Assembly: GCA_026874595.1 (NCBI GenBank)
Contig: CM049319.1
Span: 41,459,973-41,523,972, forward strand
Direction of reading: 5' to 3'
Origin: Sipunculus nudus
Taxonomy: Eukaryota > Annelida > Sipuncula > Golfingiida > Sipunculidae
Length of the DNA stretch: 64,000 nt
Position numbers and translations under genes: made by a program. The notes beneath the pieces are model-generated. The model saw only the letters and a program-made list of their open reading frames with translations, had not been told where the DNA came from and ran no database searches. This document shows, piece after piece, positions 37,580 through 49,065 of this stretch. Each line of letters opens with the position of its first letter. Within the stretch, counting starts at the first letter, position 1.

Positions 37580-38960
37580 ATAGGCAGCTTGACATGATAA
37601 AACTAAAAGTCTCCCCAAATCTCGCACCATTTCTCGTCAAACGAGAGTCTTCGAGATTTCATTAAATATGACCTACAGGTTGCATTTTTTTAACAATGGC
37701 TTTGAAATTGATATATTTTGTGTTATTTATAAATATCTCGAAATCGGTTTTTCATTTTTTGGAAATAGCCACCAGGGGGCTTGGTACCTGAAACACTGTA
37801 ACATATCATTTTTCTGCAATATCTTAAATAATTTAATAATGGCACAATTTTTATCGTTGTATCTTAAACAAGGAACATTGGCTTATTCCTCCGCACATGT
37901 AGCTTTGTGCTGCCGTTACCATGGTTACCAAATTTGTGGGTTAAACTTGACGATCTGAAAATATGCAGTTTTTGGCTTCTATCTCGGTTAATATTTATGT
38001 TTCAAGGGTCTAGTTTTTTGCATAAGGCTGCGTCCCCTTGGTTCTAAGTCATTCAATTGCAAATCTCGTCAAATTTCGCTCGGTTTATCGTCAAACGAGA
38101 AAAAACGAGATTTCACGGAAATGCTTATAACTCGGCGACTTTTACAGCTACACAGGTCTAGTTTTCGGCATTTCATAACATATGACCAGCTTGACACGCC
38201 AGAAAAGAAATCAGGCCAAATCTAGCACCATATCTCGTCAAGCGAGAAAAAAACGAGATATCATGGAAATGCTTATAACTAGGCGACTTTTACAGCTACT
38301 CAGGTCTAGTTTTTGGCATTTGGTAACATTTGGCCAACTTGACATAGTAAAACTGCGATACTTGGCGAAATCTCGCACTATATCTGGTCAAATGTGGAAA
38401 AACGAGATTTCACAGAAATGCATATAAGTCGGCGACTTTCACGGCTAGACAGGTCTAGTTTTTGGCATTCATTAACATTTGGACAGCTTGACATGATAAT
38501 CCTGCAAGACTAGTTTTTCTAGTCGGATCTAGTTTTTCGCCATTTCGTAACGTTTGGCCGTCTTGACATAATAAAACTGCTCGTCTTGCCAAATCTCCTA
38601 CTATATCTCGTCAAGCGAGAATAAAACATGATTTCACGTAAATGCTGATAACACAGCGACTTTTGCAGCTAGACAGGTCTAGTTTCCGGCATTTTGTAAT
38701 ATTTGACAAACCTGACATGACAAAACTGGAAATCTCGCCAAAGCTCGCACCATTTCCCGTCAAACGAGAAAACACGAGATTTCATGCAAATGCTTATAAC
38801 TCAGCGGCTTTTATAGCTAGACAGGTCTAGTTTTCGGCATTTCATATCATTTGGCCAGCTTGACATGACAAACCTGAAAACGTCTCACTGCTTCTTGTCA
38901 AACGAGATTAACAGGATTTCATGAAAAAAATTTTGAACTTGGTCCCTTTTACACTAGAAA
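37580..38960 (+). repeat. Subarray of about 148-bp units with a TCTCGTCAAACGAGA palindrome
   Basis: Units share 'agacaggtctagtttttggc', 'cttgacatgataaaac' and the 15-bp interrupted palindrome TCTCGT-CAA-ACGAGA (or CAAGCGAGA), seen near 37,633, 38,091, 38,234, 38,610, 38,757 and 38,896. Isolated copies recur at about 39,624 and 41,430 at the matching place of later higher-order units, so this block was amplified in the first unit only. Confidence 0.75.
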
Positions 38961-39759
38961 GATATGCAGCTGTTATAGGTCAGCATGCATAAATAAACAT
39001 ATTATCCGTTTCTGCTGCCCCCACAATGTTGCTCATTCATATGACTGTTTCTACATGCACTCTCTGTCTATCTGGTCTGTATCATTTCCATTTCCGGCAA
39101 GCGCGTGACCTCTGGTCATCTTGTTGCTTGCCGGAAATCTTCGATTTTCGCAAGCTGGTTGGTCAGTCGCGGATGTCTGTCTGTTTGTCTGTTTGTCTGT
39201 CATCTCTCTACAGGTCTCAATTTTGCACCAGTCACTTTCAAACTTACACACTTTATAGATAATCGAAAATGCAAGAAGCCTATTGTTTTTGGTCAATATA
39301 GGTCAAAGGTCAAGGTCAAGGTCATCAAAACTTCTCAAAACGGGGTTTTCTTCATATATTTGTCACTATTAGTCGTATCTTCTTCAAACATAGCTCATTT
39401 TAAACGTCATTCCAAGGCCAGTCATCTGGTGTGTAGCTGACTCAAATTTGCCATAACCATGGTTACGAATTTTTGGGAAAAAGTCATGATATTCGAAAAT
39501 AAGGGGCCTTATTTTTCTAACTTTGGCAGTTTTACAGCTAGAGAGGTCTAGTTTTTTGCATCCGGTAGCATTTAACAAATACTGCAAGATTTTATTAAGG
39601 TCTCGCGATATCTCGTATAATATCTCGTCAAACGAGATATTTCGAGATTTCAGTAATCTTGCCCTGGAGGTCACAGTTTTGCAGGAATCTTTTTGAAACT
39701 GACATAGCGTAAGTCCTACACTATTATCTTGAAAGAGTTTTTCCATTTTTTTGAATGCA

Positions 39760-42700
39760 GCCGCTAGGTGGCGCTGTATGCAAACCTCCCCAACATATCA
39801 TGTTTTGACGATATCTCCAAAACTGTGAGCCTCAATTACATAAACTATAGCTTATTTTCTTCCTCTGAGTCTTTTCTAAATCCTGATGGAGTCATTTTGA
39901 CTCAATCTTGAGTCACTTTGTCAGTGTGTCCGTCTGTTTCTCAGTTTTCATCAAACTCGCCTGCTTACCAGTTATGGCGTCTCACATATAGCATTCTACA
40001 GCTCACAGTTTTGAAAGAATCCTTTTAAAACTATTACATCTTATGTCTTACACTAATATCTCGAAACGGATTTTTCCTTTTCCAGAATTGGCCGCTAGGG
40101 GGCGGTGCACTCCAACTTGCACAACATATCATTTTTTGGCCATATCTCCAAAACTATAAACCTCATTTCCATAAACTATAGCTTATTTTCTTCCTCTGGG
40201 TCTTTCCAAAAACCTGGTATATTCATTTGGTCTCAATCTTGAGTCACTTTGTCTGTGTGTCCATCTGTTTCTCAGTTGTCCTCAAATTCGCCTGCTTGCC
40301 GGTTCTTGCGTCTCACATATAGCATTCTACAGGCCACAGTTTTGAAAGAATCCTTTTAAAACTATTACATCTTATGTCTTACACTAAAATCTCGAAACGA
40401 ATTTTTCATTTTCCAGATAAGGCCGCTAGGGGGCGGTGCACTCAAACTTCCACAACATATCATTTTTTGGCCATATCTCCAAAAGTATAAACCTCATTTA
40501 CATAAACTATAGCTTATTATCTTCCTCTGAGGTTTCTCCATCACATGATTAAGTCAACTGGTCTCAATCTTGGGTCAGTTTGTCAGTATGTTTGTCTGTT
40601 TGTCAGTTGTCCTCAATTTCGCCTGCTTCCAGGTGCTTGCGTCTCACATGTAGCATTCTACTGGATAGTTTTGAAGGAATCGTTTTGTAAATTACACTTG
40701 TCATATATCATGATGATATCTGGAAGTCCTATGTTTATTATTCAAATAAGTTAAAGGTCAAGTACAAGGTGATCAAAATATATCAAAATCTTATTTTCTT
40801 TAGCACTTTGTTAATATTGGTTCTTTCTTCACAAACTATGGATTATTTTCTTTCACTTTTATACTGCTCGTTCATCTGACTAACTTTACATCATTTCCGG
40901 CAAGCGCGTGACCTCAGGTCATCTAGTTTGTTGCTTGCCGGAAATCTTCGATTTTCGCAAGCTGGTTGGTCAGTCGCGGATGTCTGTCTGTTTGTCTGTT
41001 TGTCTGTCATCTCTCTACAGGTCTCAATTTTGCACCAATCACTTTCAAACTTACACACTTTATAGATAATCAAAAATGCAAGAAGCCTATTGTTTTTGGG
41101 CAATATAGGTCAAAGGTCAAGGTCAAGGTCATCAAAAGGTCCTAAAGTGCTCTTTTCTTCATATCTCCATTACTATTTGTCATAGCCACTTCAAATATGC
41201 CTCATTTTAATCGGCATTCCAAGGCCTTTCTTCTGATACATATGTTGCTGAAATCTGCTGTTTCTATGGTTACACATTTTTGGGGAAAACTCATGATTTT
41301 CGAAAATAAAAGGCCTAATTTTTGTAACTTTGTCAGTTTTATAGCTAGAGTGATCTAGTTTTTTGCATCAGGTAGCACTCAACTAGTACTACAAGATTTT
41401 ATTACAAGTCTTGCAGTATCTCGTAAAATATCTCGTGAATAGAGATATTTCGAGATTTCATTCATCTTGCACCAAAGGCCACATTATTGCAGGAATCTTT
41501 TTGAAACTGACATATTATAAGTCCTACACTAGTATCTCGAAACGGTTTTTTCATTTTTTGAATAGGGCCGCTAGGGGGCGCTGGATGCGAACCTCCCGAA
41601 CATATCATATTTTGGCCATATCTCCAAAATTATAAGCCTCAATTACATAAACTATAACTTATTTTCTTCCTCTGAGTCTTTTCCATAACCTAGTGTAGTC
41701 ATCTGGTCACAATTTTGTGACACTTTGTCAGTGTGTCTGTCTGTTTGTCAGTTGTCCTCAAATTCGCCTGCTTGCTCTTGCGTCTCACATTTAGCATTCT
41801 ACAGGCCACAGTTTTGACGGAATCCTTTTGAAACTATTACATCTTAAGTCTTACACTAATATCTCGAAACCAATTTTTCATTTTCCGGATATGGCTGCTA
41901 GGGGGCGCTGAACTCGAACCTCTCCCAACATATCATGCTTTTGCAATATCTCCAAAACTATAAACCTCAGTTACATAAACTGTAGCTTTTTTCTTCCTTT
42001 GAGTCTTCTCCATAACCTGGAGTAGTCATCTGGACTCAATCTTGAGTCACTTTGTCAGTGTTTTCTTCTGTTTGTCAGTTGTCCTCAAATTCGCCTGCTT
42101 GTTGGCTCTTGCGTCTCACATATAGCATTCTATAGGCCACAGTTTTGACGGAATCCTTTTGAAACTATTACATCTTATGTCTTACACTAATATCTAGAAA
42201 TAAATTTTTCATTTTCCGGATATGGCCACTAGTGGGCGCTGCACACGACCCTCACACACATACCATTGTATTGGCCATATCTCTACAGCCAAAGCCTCAG
42301 TTACATAAACTATAGCTTATTTTCTTCCTTTGAGTCTTCTCCATAACCTGATTAAGGCATCTGGTTTCAATCTTCTGTCACTTTGTCAGTGTGTCCATCT
42401 GTTTGTCCGTTATCCTCAAAGTCGCCTGCTTGCTGGTTCTTACGCCTTACATATAGCATTCTACAGGCCACAGCTTTGAAGGAATCCTTTTGAAACTGGG
42501 ACATCTCATGTCATATACTAATAATACGAAACGCCTTTGTCGTCTTGGGAATATGTCTGCTAGAGGGCGCTACAGTCGAGCCTCCCAAGTATATCATTAA
42601 TTCGCCAGACCTCCAAAACTATAAATCTAAATTACATGAATCATTTTCTTCCTTTGAATCTTCTCAATCACTAGGTTATGTCATCTGGTGTCAATCTTGT

Positions 42701-45700
42701 CTCACTAAGTCACTATGTCTGTCTGTTCGTCTTTTGTTGTCAGCTTTGTCTGCTTGCCTGTTCTTTTGTTTCATATGTCATTCAACGGTCCACATATTCT
42801 CAGCAATGTCCCTGAGAGTCATTCCATTAATAGAAAACCGACAATATGTTCTGTCTGTCCGTCTGTGTTTCACTTCCGATTTCCAGCAAGCGTTCGATCT
42901 ATGGTCGTCTAGTTTTTTTGTTTGTTTGTCAGTACTCTCCTGGCCACAATTTTGTAGCAATCGATCTGAAACTGTCAGAGTTGACTGATAGTCAAAAGTC
43001 CTGGTAGCATATTGTTTTAGGTTGGCATATTTCAAAGGTCAAGGTCAAGGTCATCGAAAAACATCGAAATTTTATTTTCATCATAACCTTGTCACTATTG
43101 GTCCTATCTTCACAAACTTAGGCTCATTTTCTTCCTCTGTGTCTTCTTTATAACATGGTCTTGTCATCTTTGCTCAACTTTGTGTCACTTTGTCAGTATG
43201 TCTGTCTGTCTGTCAGTTGACCTCAATTTCACCTTCTTGCTGGTGATTCTGTCTTACATATAGCATTCTACAAGCCACAATTTTGCCAGAATCCTTTTGA
43301 AATTGGTAAATCTTATGTCTTACACTAATATCTCAAAATCGATTTTTCATTTTCGGGTTATGGCCGCTAGGGGTCGCTGCACTTGAACTTCATCAACGTA
43401 TAATGTTTTGACAATATCTCCGAAACTATACATCTGAATTACATAAACTATAGCTTAATTTCTTCCCCTGAGTCTTTTCCATAACTTGGTCAAGTCATCT
43501 GGCCTCAGCTTTGTGTCACTTTGACAGTATGTCTGTCTATCTGTCAGTTGTCATCAATTTCGCCTTCTTGCTTGTTCTTGTGTCTAACATATAGCATTCT
43601 ACAGGCCACAGTTTTGCAGGAATCCTTTTGAAACTGTTACATCTTATGTCATATACTAATATCTCGAAAGTGATTTTTCAGTTTCTGAAAATAGCCGCTA
43701 GGGGGCGCTACACACGAAACACTACAACATATCATTTTTTGCCCATATCTCTAAAACTTTAAACCTATATTTCATAAACTGTAGCTTATTTTCTTCCTCT
43801 GTCTTCTTCATAACATAGTTTAGTCTTTTTGTCTTAACTTTGTGCCGCTTTTTCAGTATGTCGGTCACTTCAAAACACTTCAGAATGTTATTTATCTCAT
43901 AACTTTAGTCCTTTCTGGTCCATTCTTCACAAACTTTGGCTCATTTTTTCACCTTTGTCTTCTACATAACTAAGTCTAGTCACCTGGTCTCAACTTTGGG
44001 TCACTTTGTCAATATGTCTGTCTGTTTGCAAGTTGTCCTAAATGCTGCCTTCTTGCTGGTTCTTGCCTTTGTAATAATTGCATTCTATAGGCCACAGTTT
44101 ACGAGGAATCACTTTGCAACTATCGTATATTGGAATTTTTGAAGCTGTATATGTATTTTTAAATTGGTCAAAGTTCAAGGTAAAAGTCATGAAAACACGC
44201 CAGAATATTATTATCATTGTAGCTTTGTCAATATTGGTCCAGTCTTTACAAACAATGGCTCATTTTCTTCCTCTTTGTTTTCTTTATGACATGTTCAGGT
44301 TATCGGTCTTCCAATCTGGGTCAGTGTTTCCGGCAAGCGCGTGACCTCTGGTCGTCTTGTTTTCATAATAACTTTGTCAATATTAGTCCTATATGCACAA
44401 AATTATGCCAGATTTCTTCCTTTGAACCTTTTCTATAACCTGGTCTGGTCGACTGTTTTTTATCTTGTGTCAATTTGTCAGTATGTCTGTCTGTCTGTAA
44501 GTTTCGCCTACTTCCTGGTTCTTGTGTCTTACTTATAGCATTCTACAGATCACAGTTTTGCAGGAATCATTTTGAAACTGGTCCATCTTCTTTCTCACAT
44601 TAATATCTCGAATAAGATTTTTCATTTTCCGGATATGGCGCTAGATGGCGCTGCAGTCGAACCTCCCGTACATGTCAGTTTTTGGCAATATCTCCAAAAC
44701 TATATGAACCTCAGTTACAAAAACTATAGCTTATTTTTTTTCCTCTGAGTCTTTTCCATAACCTGGTTTAGTCATCTGGCCTCAATTTAGTGTTACTTTG
44801 CCAGTATGTCTGTCTGTTTGTTAGTTGTCCTCTAATTCGCCTGCTAGCTTGTTCTTGCCTCTCCAATATAGCATTCTACAGGCCATAGTTTTCCATTAAT
44901 CCTCCTGAAACTGGTACGTGTTATGTCTTACAGTAATATCAAGAAAGTGTTTTTCCTTTGTCCGTATATGGCCGCAAGGGGGTGTTGCACTTGAACCTCC
45001 CCTACATATAATATTTTGGCCATATCTCCAAAACTATAAACCTCAAATACATAAACTATAGCTTATTTTCTTCTTTTGAGTCTTCCCCATAAACCGGTTA
45101 GGCTGGCTGGTCTCAATCTTGTGTCGCTTTGACAATAAGTCGGTCTGTTTGTCAGCTGTTTCAATTTCTCCTGCTTGCTGTTTCATGCGTCTTACATATA
45201 ACATTTTTTCAGTCCACAGTTTTTATGGAATCACTTTGTAACTTTCATATGTCTTATGTCTTAAAGGTTTCTGGAAGTTCTATGTGCATTGTCAAAATAG
45301 GTCAAAGTCATCTAAACACGTCAGTCTTATTTACCTCATAACTTGGGCAACATTGGTCTTATCTTCACAAGCAAGGGGTCTTTTTCTCTCTCTTCCTTGG
45401 TCATTCATCTGACTATTTCTATGTCATTTCCGGCAAGCTCTCGACCTCAGGTAGTCTAGTTTGTTTGTTTGTCAGTAGTCTCCTGGCCACAATTTTGGAG
45501 CAATTGATTTGAAACTTACAGGGTTGAATGAAAGTCAAAAGTGCTGGAAGCCTATTGTTTTGGTCATCAAAGGTCAGGGTCATCGAAAAACGTAAAAATT
45601 TATTTTCATCTTTGTCAATTTTTTCATATTTTCACAATCTTAGGCTCATTTTCTTCCTCTGCTTCTTCTTTATAACATGATCTTGTCATCCTTTCTCAAT

Positions 45701-46239
45701 TTGTGCTACTTTGTCAGTATGTCTGTCTGTCTGTCAGTTTATCTTAATTTCAGCTCATTGCTGGTTCTTGTGTCCTACATAAAGCATTCTACAGGCCACA
45801 GTTCTGCAGGAATCTTTTTGAAACTGGTGAATCTTAAGCTTTACACAAATATCTCAAAACTAATTTTTCATTTTCGAGATATGGCCCATAGGGGGCGCTG
45901 CACTCGAACTTCATCCCAGTATCATTATTGACAATATCTCCGAAACCATAAACCTGAATTACATAAACTATAGCCTAATTTCTTCCTCTCTGACATCTAC
46001 ATAACATAGTCTCGTCTCCTTGTCTCAACTTTGTGCTGCTTTTTCAGTATGTCTGTCTGTCTGTCAGTTGTCCTCAATTTCGCTTTATTGCTGGTTCTTG
46101 TGTCCTACATGTAAGCAATATACAGGCCACAGTTTTGCAGGAATCCCTTTTAAACTGATACATCTAATGTCATACACTTGTATCTCGAAGGTGATTTTTC
46201 GTTTTTTTTTTTTTAAATAACTGCTAGGCGGTGCTGCAC
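39760..46239 (+). promoter_or_regulatory. Array of CTCF-like motifs, one per 330-bp subunit
   Basis: Words close to GGCCGCTAGGGGGCGCTGCA occur at 39,760, 40,091, 40,421, 41,567, 41,893, 42,224, 42,555, 43,362, 43,693, 44,636, 44,971, 45,883 and 46,220, with a fourteenth (GCCACCAGGGGGC) at 37,767. All are on the plus strand, with spacing of 326-337 bp within blocks. The known bilaterian CTCF motif has the core CCASYAGRKGGCRC; the best copies (41,567; 41,893; 43,693) fit it closely. Binding is not shown: this is a motif match. Confidence 0.55.
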
Positions 46240-46483
46240 TTGAAACAATACAACATATCATTTTTAGCTATATATCTGAGGCTATAAACCTTAATTACAT
46301 AAACTGAAGCTTATTTCTTCCTCTGGGTTTTCTTCATAACTTGGTCAAGTCATCTGCTCTCAACTTTGTGTCATATTGTCAGTATGATGGTCACTTTAAA
46401 ACATTTCAAAATGTTATTTTCCTCATAACTTTGTCAATTCTGGTCCTATCTTCACAAACTTTGGCTCATTTTTGTCACCTTCG

Positions 46484-46496
46484 TCCTCTGCATTAC
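46484..46496 (+). repeat. SINE target-site duplication (left)
   Basis: TCCTCTGCATTAC is repeated exactly at 46,918-46,930 on the other side of the SINE. Confidence 0.9.
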
Positions 46497-46917
46497 TTTT
46501 TTTTCTAATATTTTTTTTGGTGGAGGTAACTGCCTCCATTTTTTAATGCTTACCTAAATACATATATTTACATCTGCAGAATTCAATTCCGGTTTCGGAC
46601 TACGTGACAGGGCAGTATCACACGCTTCCTCTCATTTTATAACCTGGCGTTAACCAGGCCCGGTGACTACTGCACCTGCGGGCCCTGGGTGTGTAATCGT
46701 CCCCATTACTGGGTCATACCACCGAGGAGCCCCCGAAAGGCGCACTCGTTTGTGAGTGAAACATGGCCATTGGGCACTGCCTTCCCATTAAGCCTGCAGA
46801 GCGCTCACCCTGGGTGGGGGCCGACCGTGAAAAATCCCACCGCCTCGGCTGAGATTCGAAATCACGATCTCCCGGCTTTGAGTCCTGCGCTCTACCCTTG
46901 AGCCACAGAAGCCGGTT
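46497..46917 (-). mobile_element. Full-length tRNA-derived SINE
   Basis: On the minus strand it begins GGCTTCTGTGGCTCAAGGGT, containing an A-box-like TGGCTCAAGGG, followed about 45 bases later by a B-box-like TTCGAATCTC. A GC-rich body (GGGATTTTTCACGGTCGGCC) and a tail ending in A-rich sequence follow (T run on the plus strand from 46,497). The exact 13-bp duplication on both sides proves retroposition into the 37-47 kb array. The element is about 420 bp. A partial copy is at 20.88 kb. Confidence 0.9.
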
Positions 46918-47340
46918 TCCTCTGCATTACCTAGTCAAATTAACTGGTCTCAGCTTTGTGTCACTTTGTCAATATGTCTGTTTGTTTGTCAGTTGTCCTA
47001 AATTTTGCCTTCAGGCTGGTTCTTGCCTTTGTTTTAATAGCATTCTACAGGTCACAGTTTACCAGGCCTTATCACTTTGCAATTTAACCTATCGCATATC
47101 GGAACGATTTCTTGAAGCTGTATGTGTATTTTTAAATAGGTTAAATTCATGGTCAAAGTCATGAAAACAAAAAAAAATATTATTTCCATTGTTACTTTGT
47201 CAATATTGGCTCAATATTTATCGCTAATCAAACTATGGCTGATTTTCTTCCTATTTGTCTTCTTTATGACACGTTCTGGTTATTTGTCATTCAATTTTAG
47301 CCAGCGTTTTTCCGGCAAGCGCGCGACCTCTAATCGTCTT

Positions 47341-47420
47341 GTAAGCTGACTTTCAATTATGCCGAGCTACAGCGAAGGGTCTTTGGCAATCGTCCTCCCG
47401 TCCGGTTGTTCGTTAACAGG
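47341..47420 (-). repeat. Degenerate element A/C terminus
   Basis: 'agctgactttcaattatgccgagctacagcga' and 'cgtcctcccgtccgg' are a mutated inverted shared hairpin plus microsatellite. A 114-codon open frame starting here (47,359-47,703) is therefore not taken as a gene. Confidence 0.55.
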
Positions 47421-47699
47421 GGCCCGTCTGCAAAAAGCGATACTCGATCTGAAATTATTTACAGAGAAATCACTGTGGCCTTCCCTAGACACCGACTATC
47501 TTCGCTTCTATACATCATCTCTCAGCTGTTTCGACTGTGACACACGGAGACGTCACCTGCCCCCGGACTGTCGATCAGGCTCTACCGAACTGGAAAGGGC
47601 ACTTCTCTCGAATATCGTCCTCCTCACGACTTGTATATGCTTGCAGACGTCACCAGACTTGATCGTCCTCTGGCCACCACTTCCATTACTACATGAATG

Positions 47700-49065
47700 T
47701 TAATTTTGATACGCCTCCAGAGACAAAACTAAACAGGTGCTATTCCTTTGAAAATTACGACAAACCCTCGTTCTATAGAAACGGCTTCGATTAATTTAAA
47801 TTGTACTGAAAGTAACATCAAATGAGCCATGTGTGCCCCCTTACCATTTAACTGCTTTGAAATTAACATCAAATGAGACACGTGTGTTTTTTTTAACTTA
47901 AGTCTCACGCTAATATCTAAACATGATTCACCCTATCAATGTACAATAAATTATCAAAAAATTCATCTGGTTTTACTCACTGCTTGACAAATCCAATACA
48001 ATAACCAAGTCACAGTCCTCTGGTGACATTAAAAAGGTAAGAGGAACACCATACTTTGGCAGTATCATAATGACTGATGGATTTTCATGATACTTATGAT
48101 ATATATTAAATTAATAGCGTTTCTAGCCTGAATTAAATTCTCGGCAAACCTCGTGCATATTTAATGAGCTAAGAGGTCACAGACACACAATAGGCTTATT
48201 ATGTACCCTTGCGGTGTTCCTTTTTATAAAAGATGAAGAATTTAAATCAGACTGAAAGGTCCCAAGTCATTGGTTTGGTTATACTAGAAATTTATTCCAA
48301 TTTCTTATTGAACAACAATACAAACAAAACAATGAGCGACAGTAATTAACTCATGAATCCCCGATAAGCACTAACCAGCTTATTGTCCCCTAATATTAAA
48401 CAAATACATCACATAACATGATTCAACTGTGATGTACTAGATCTGATGCCTTGATCTTCATGACCAATTACACCCCCTTATCACTCCCTATATCATGTGT
48501 CCTCAGAAGCTATGTTATTAAGTGTTGAATATAATGCTGAGACGAAATATATAGACCGTGTTAATTTTTGTCGAAGTATATCAGTGGTTAAAAGTGATGA
48601 AATTCCCTCTTTAACCATACCAAGTTCTGATCCTGATTCTGTATGCGAGGTATATGGAGCCAATAATGTCCTCGGAATAAAAAGAATGCAGGAAAATAAA
48701 TTAGAAATTTGTCTACCGTGGTTGGATTCCTTCATATATATTTTCTCCAATCTAGGATTTTAAGATTGTTGGCGACATGAAAAATCTAGTATAGCAGAAT
48801 ACCAATACTAACAAATAAAAGTATACCACCTGAATTATAGCATGCTAGGTAACCTCACCCGGCTTCACTAGATACGTCCCTGGAAACGCTGGTATTTCCA
48901 ATGTATGAGTTAGACGTAAAAAGGGATTTTTATAAAATAAAGGCTACAACAGTATCAAAACTTTCCTTGTCATACATATTAGATACTGTTTGCAGAAATC
49001 TTCATGTTTCAAAACTATAAATGTATAAACACCTTTGTTCCAGTGATAATTCTGAGTCAAAGATT
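47700..49065. other. No supported gene
   Basis: Contains a short duplicated phrase ('aacatcaaatga' at 47,816 and 47,867). An 88-codon open frame at 48,497-48,763 (plus strand) has fairly protein-like composition but no recognisable motif and no splice context that I trust. Confidence 0.4.

Larger units (their letters stand above)
37013..47345 (+). repeat. Higher-order tandem array (element D) of about 1.1-2.0-kb units
   Basis: Unit borders are inverted repeats: each unit starts near GCTTGCCGGAAATCTTCGAT and ends near TTTCCGGCAAGCGCGTGACC, with junctions at about 39,090-39,135, 40,895-40,945, 42,872-42,915 (degenerate), 44,326-44,362 and 45,425-45,462, and a final end at about 47,307-47,342. 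Each unit has a leader of TCTGTCTGTTTGTCTGT words, then usually an AGGTCA cluster (39,300; 41,107; 43,031), then several subunits of about 330 bp. The many short open frames are translations of these repeats. It is probably a transposon-derived satellite built from tandem insertions or unequal crossing over. Confidence 0.8.

Noticed and set aside
42545-42988. 147-codon open frame on the plus strand
   Set aside because: It spans a junction of the 37-47 kb array; the Cys/Ser/Val-rich peptide derives from TCTGTCTGT words.
46840-46917. tRNA gene
   Set aside because: A- and B-box-like words are present, but the cloverleaf is not kept and the unit continues into a SINE body with a target duplication.
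47359-47703. 114-codon open frame on the plus strand
   Set aside because: It begins inside a degenerate element A/C terminus and shows no motif or splice context.
48497-48763. 88-codon frame with protein-like composition
   Set aside because: No recognised domain, no splice sites, and an equally long antisense frame; not enough to call a gene.
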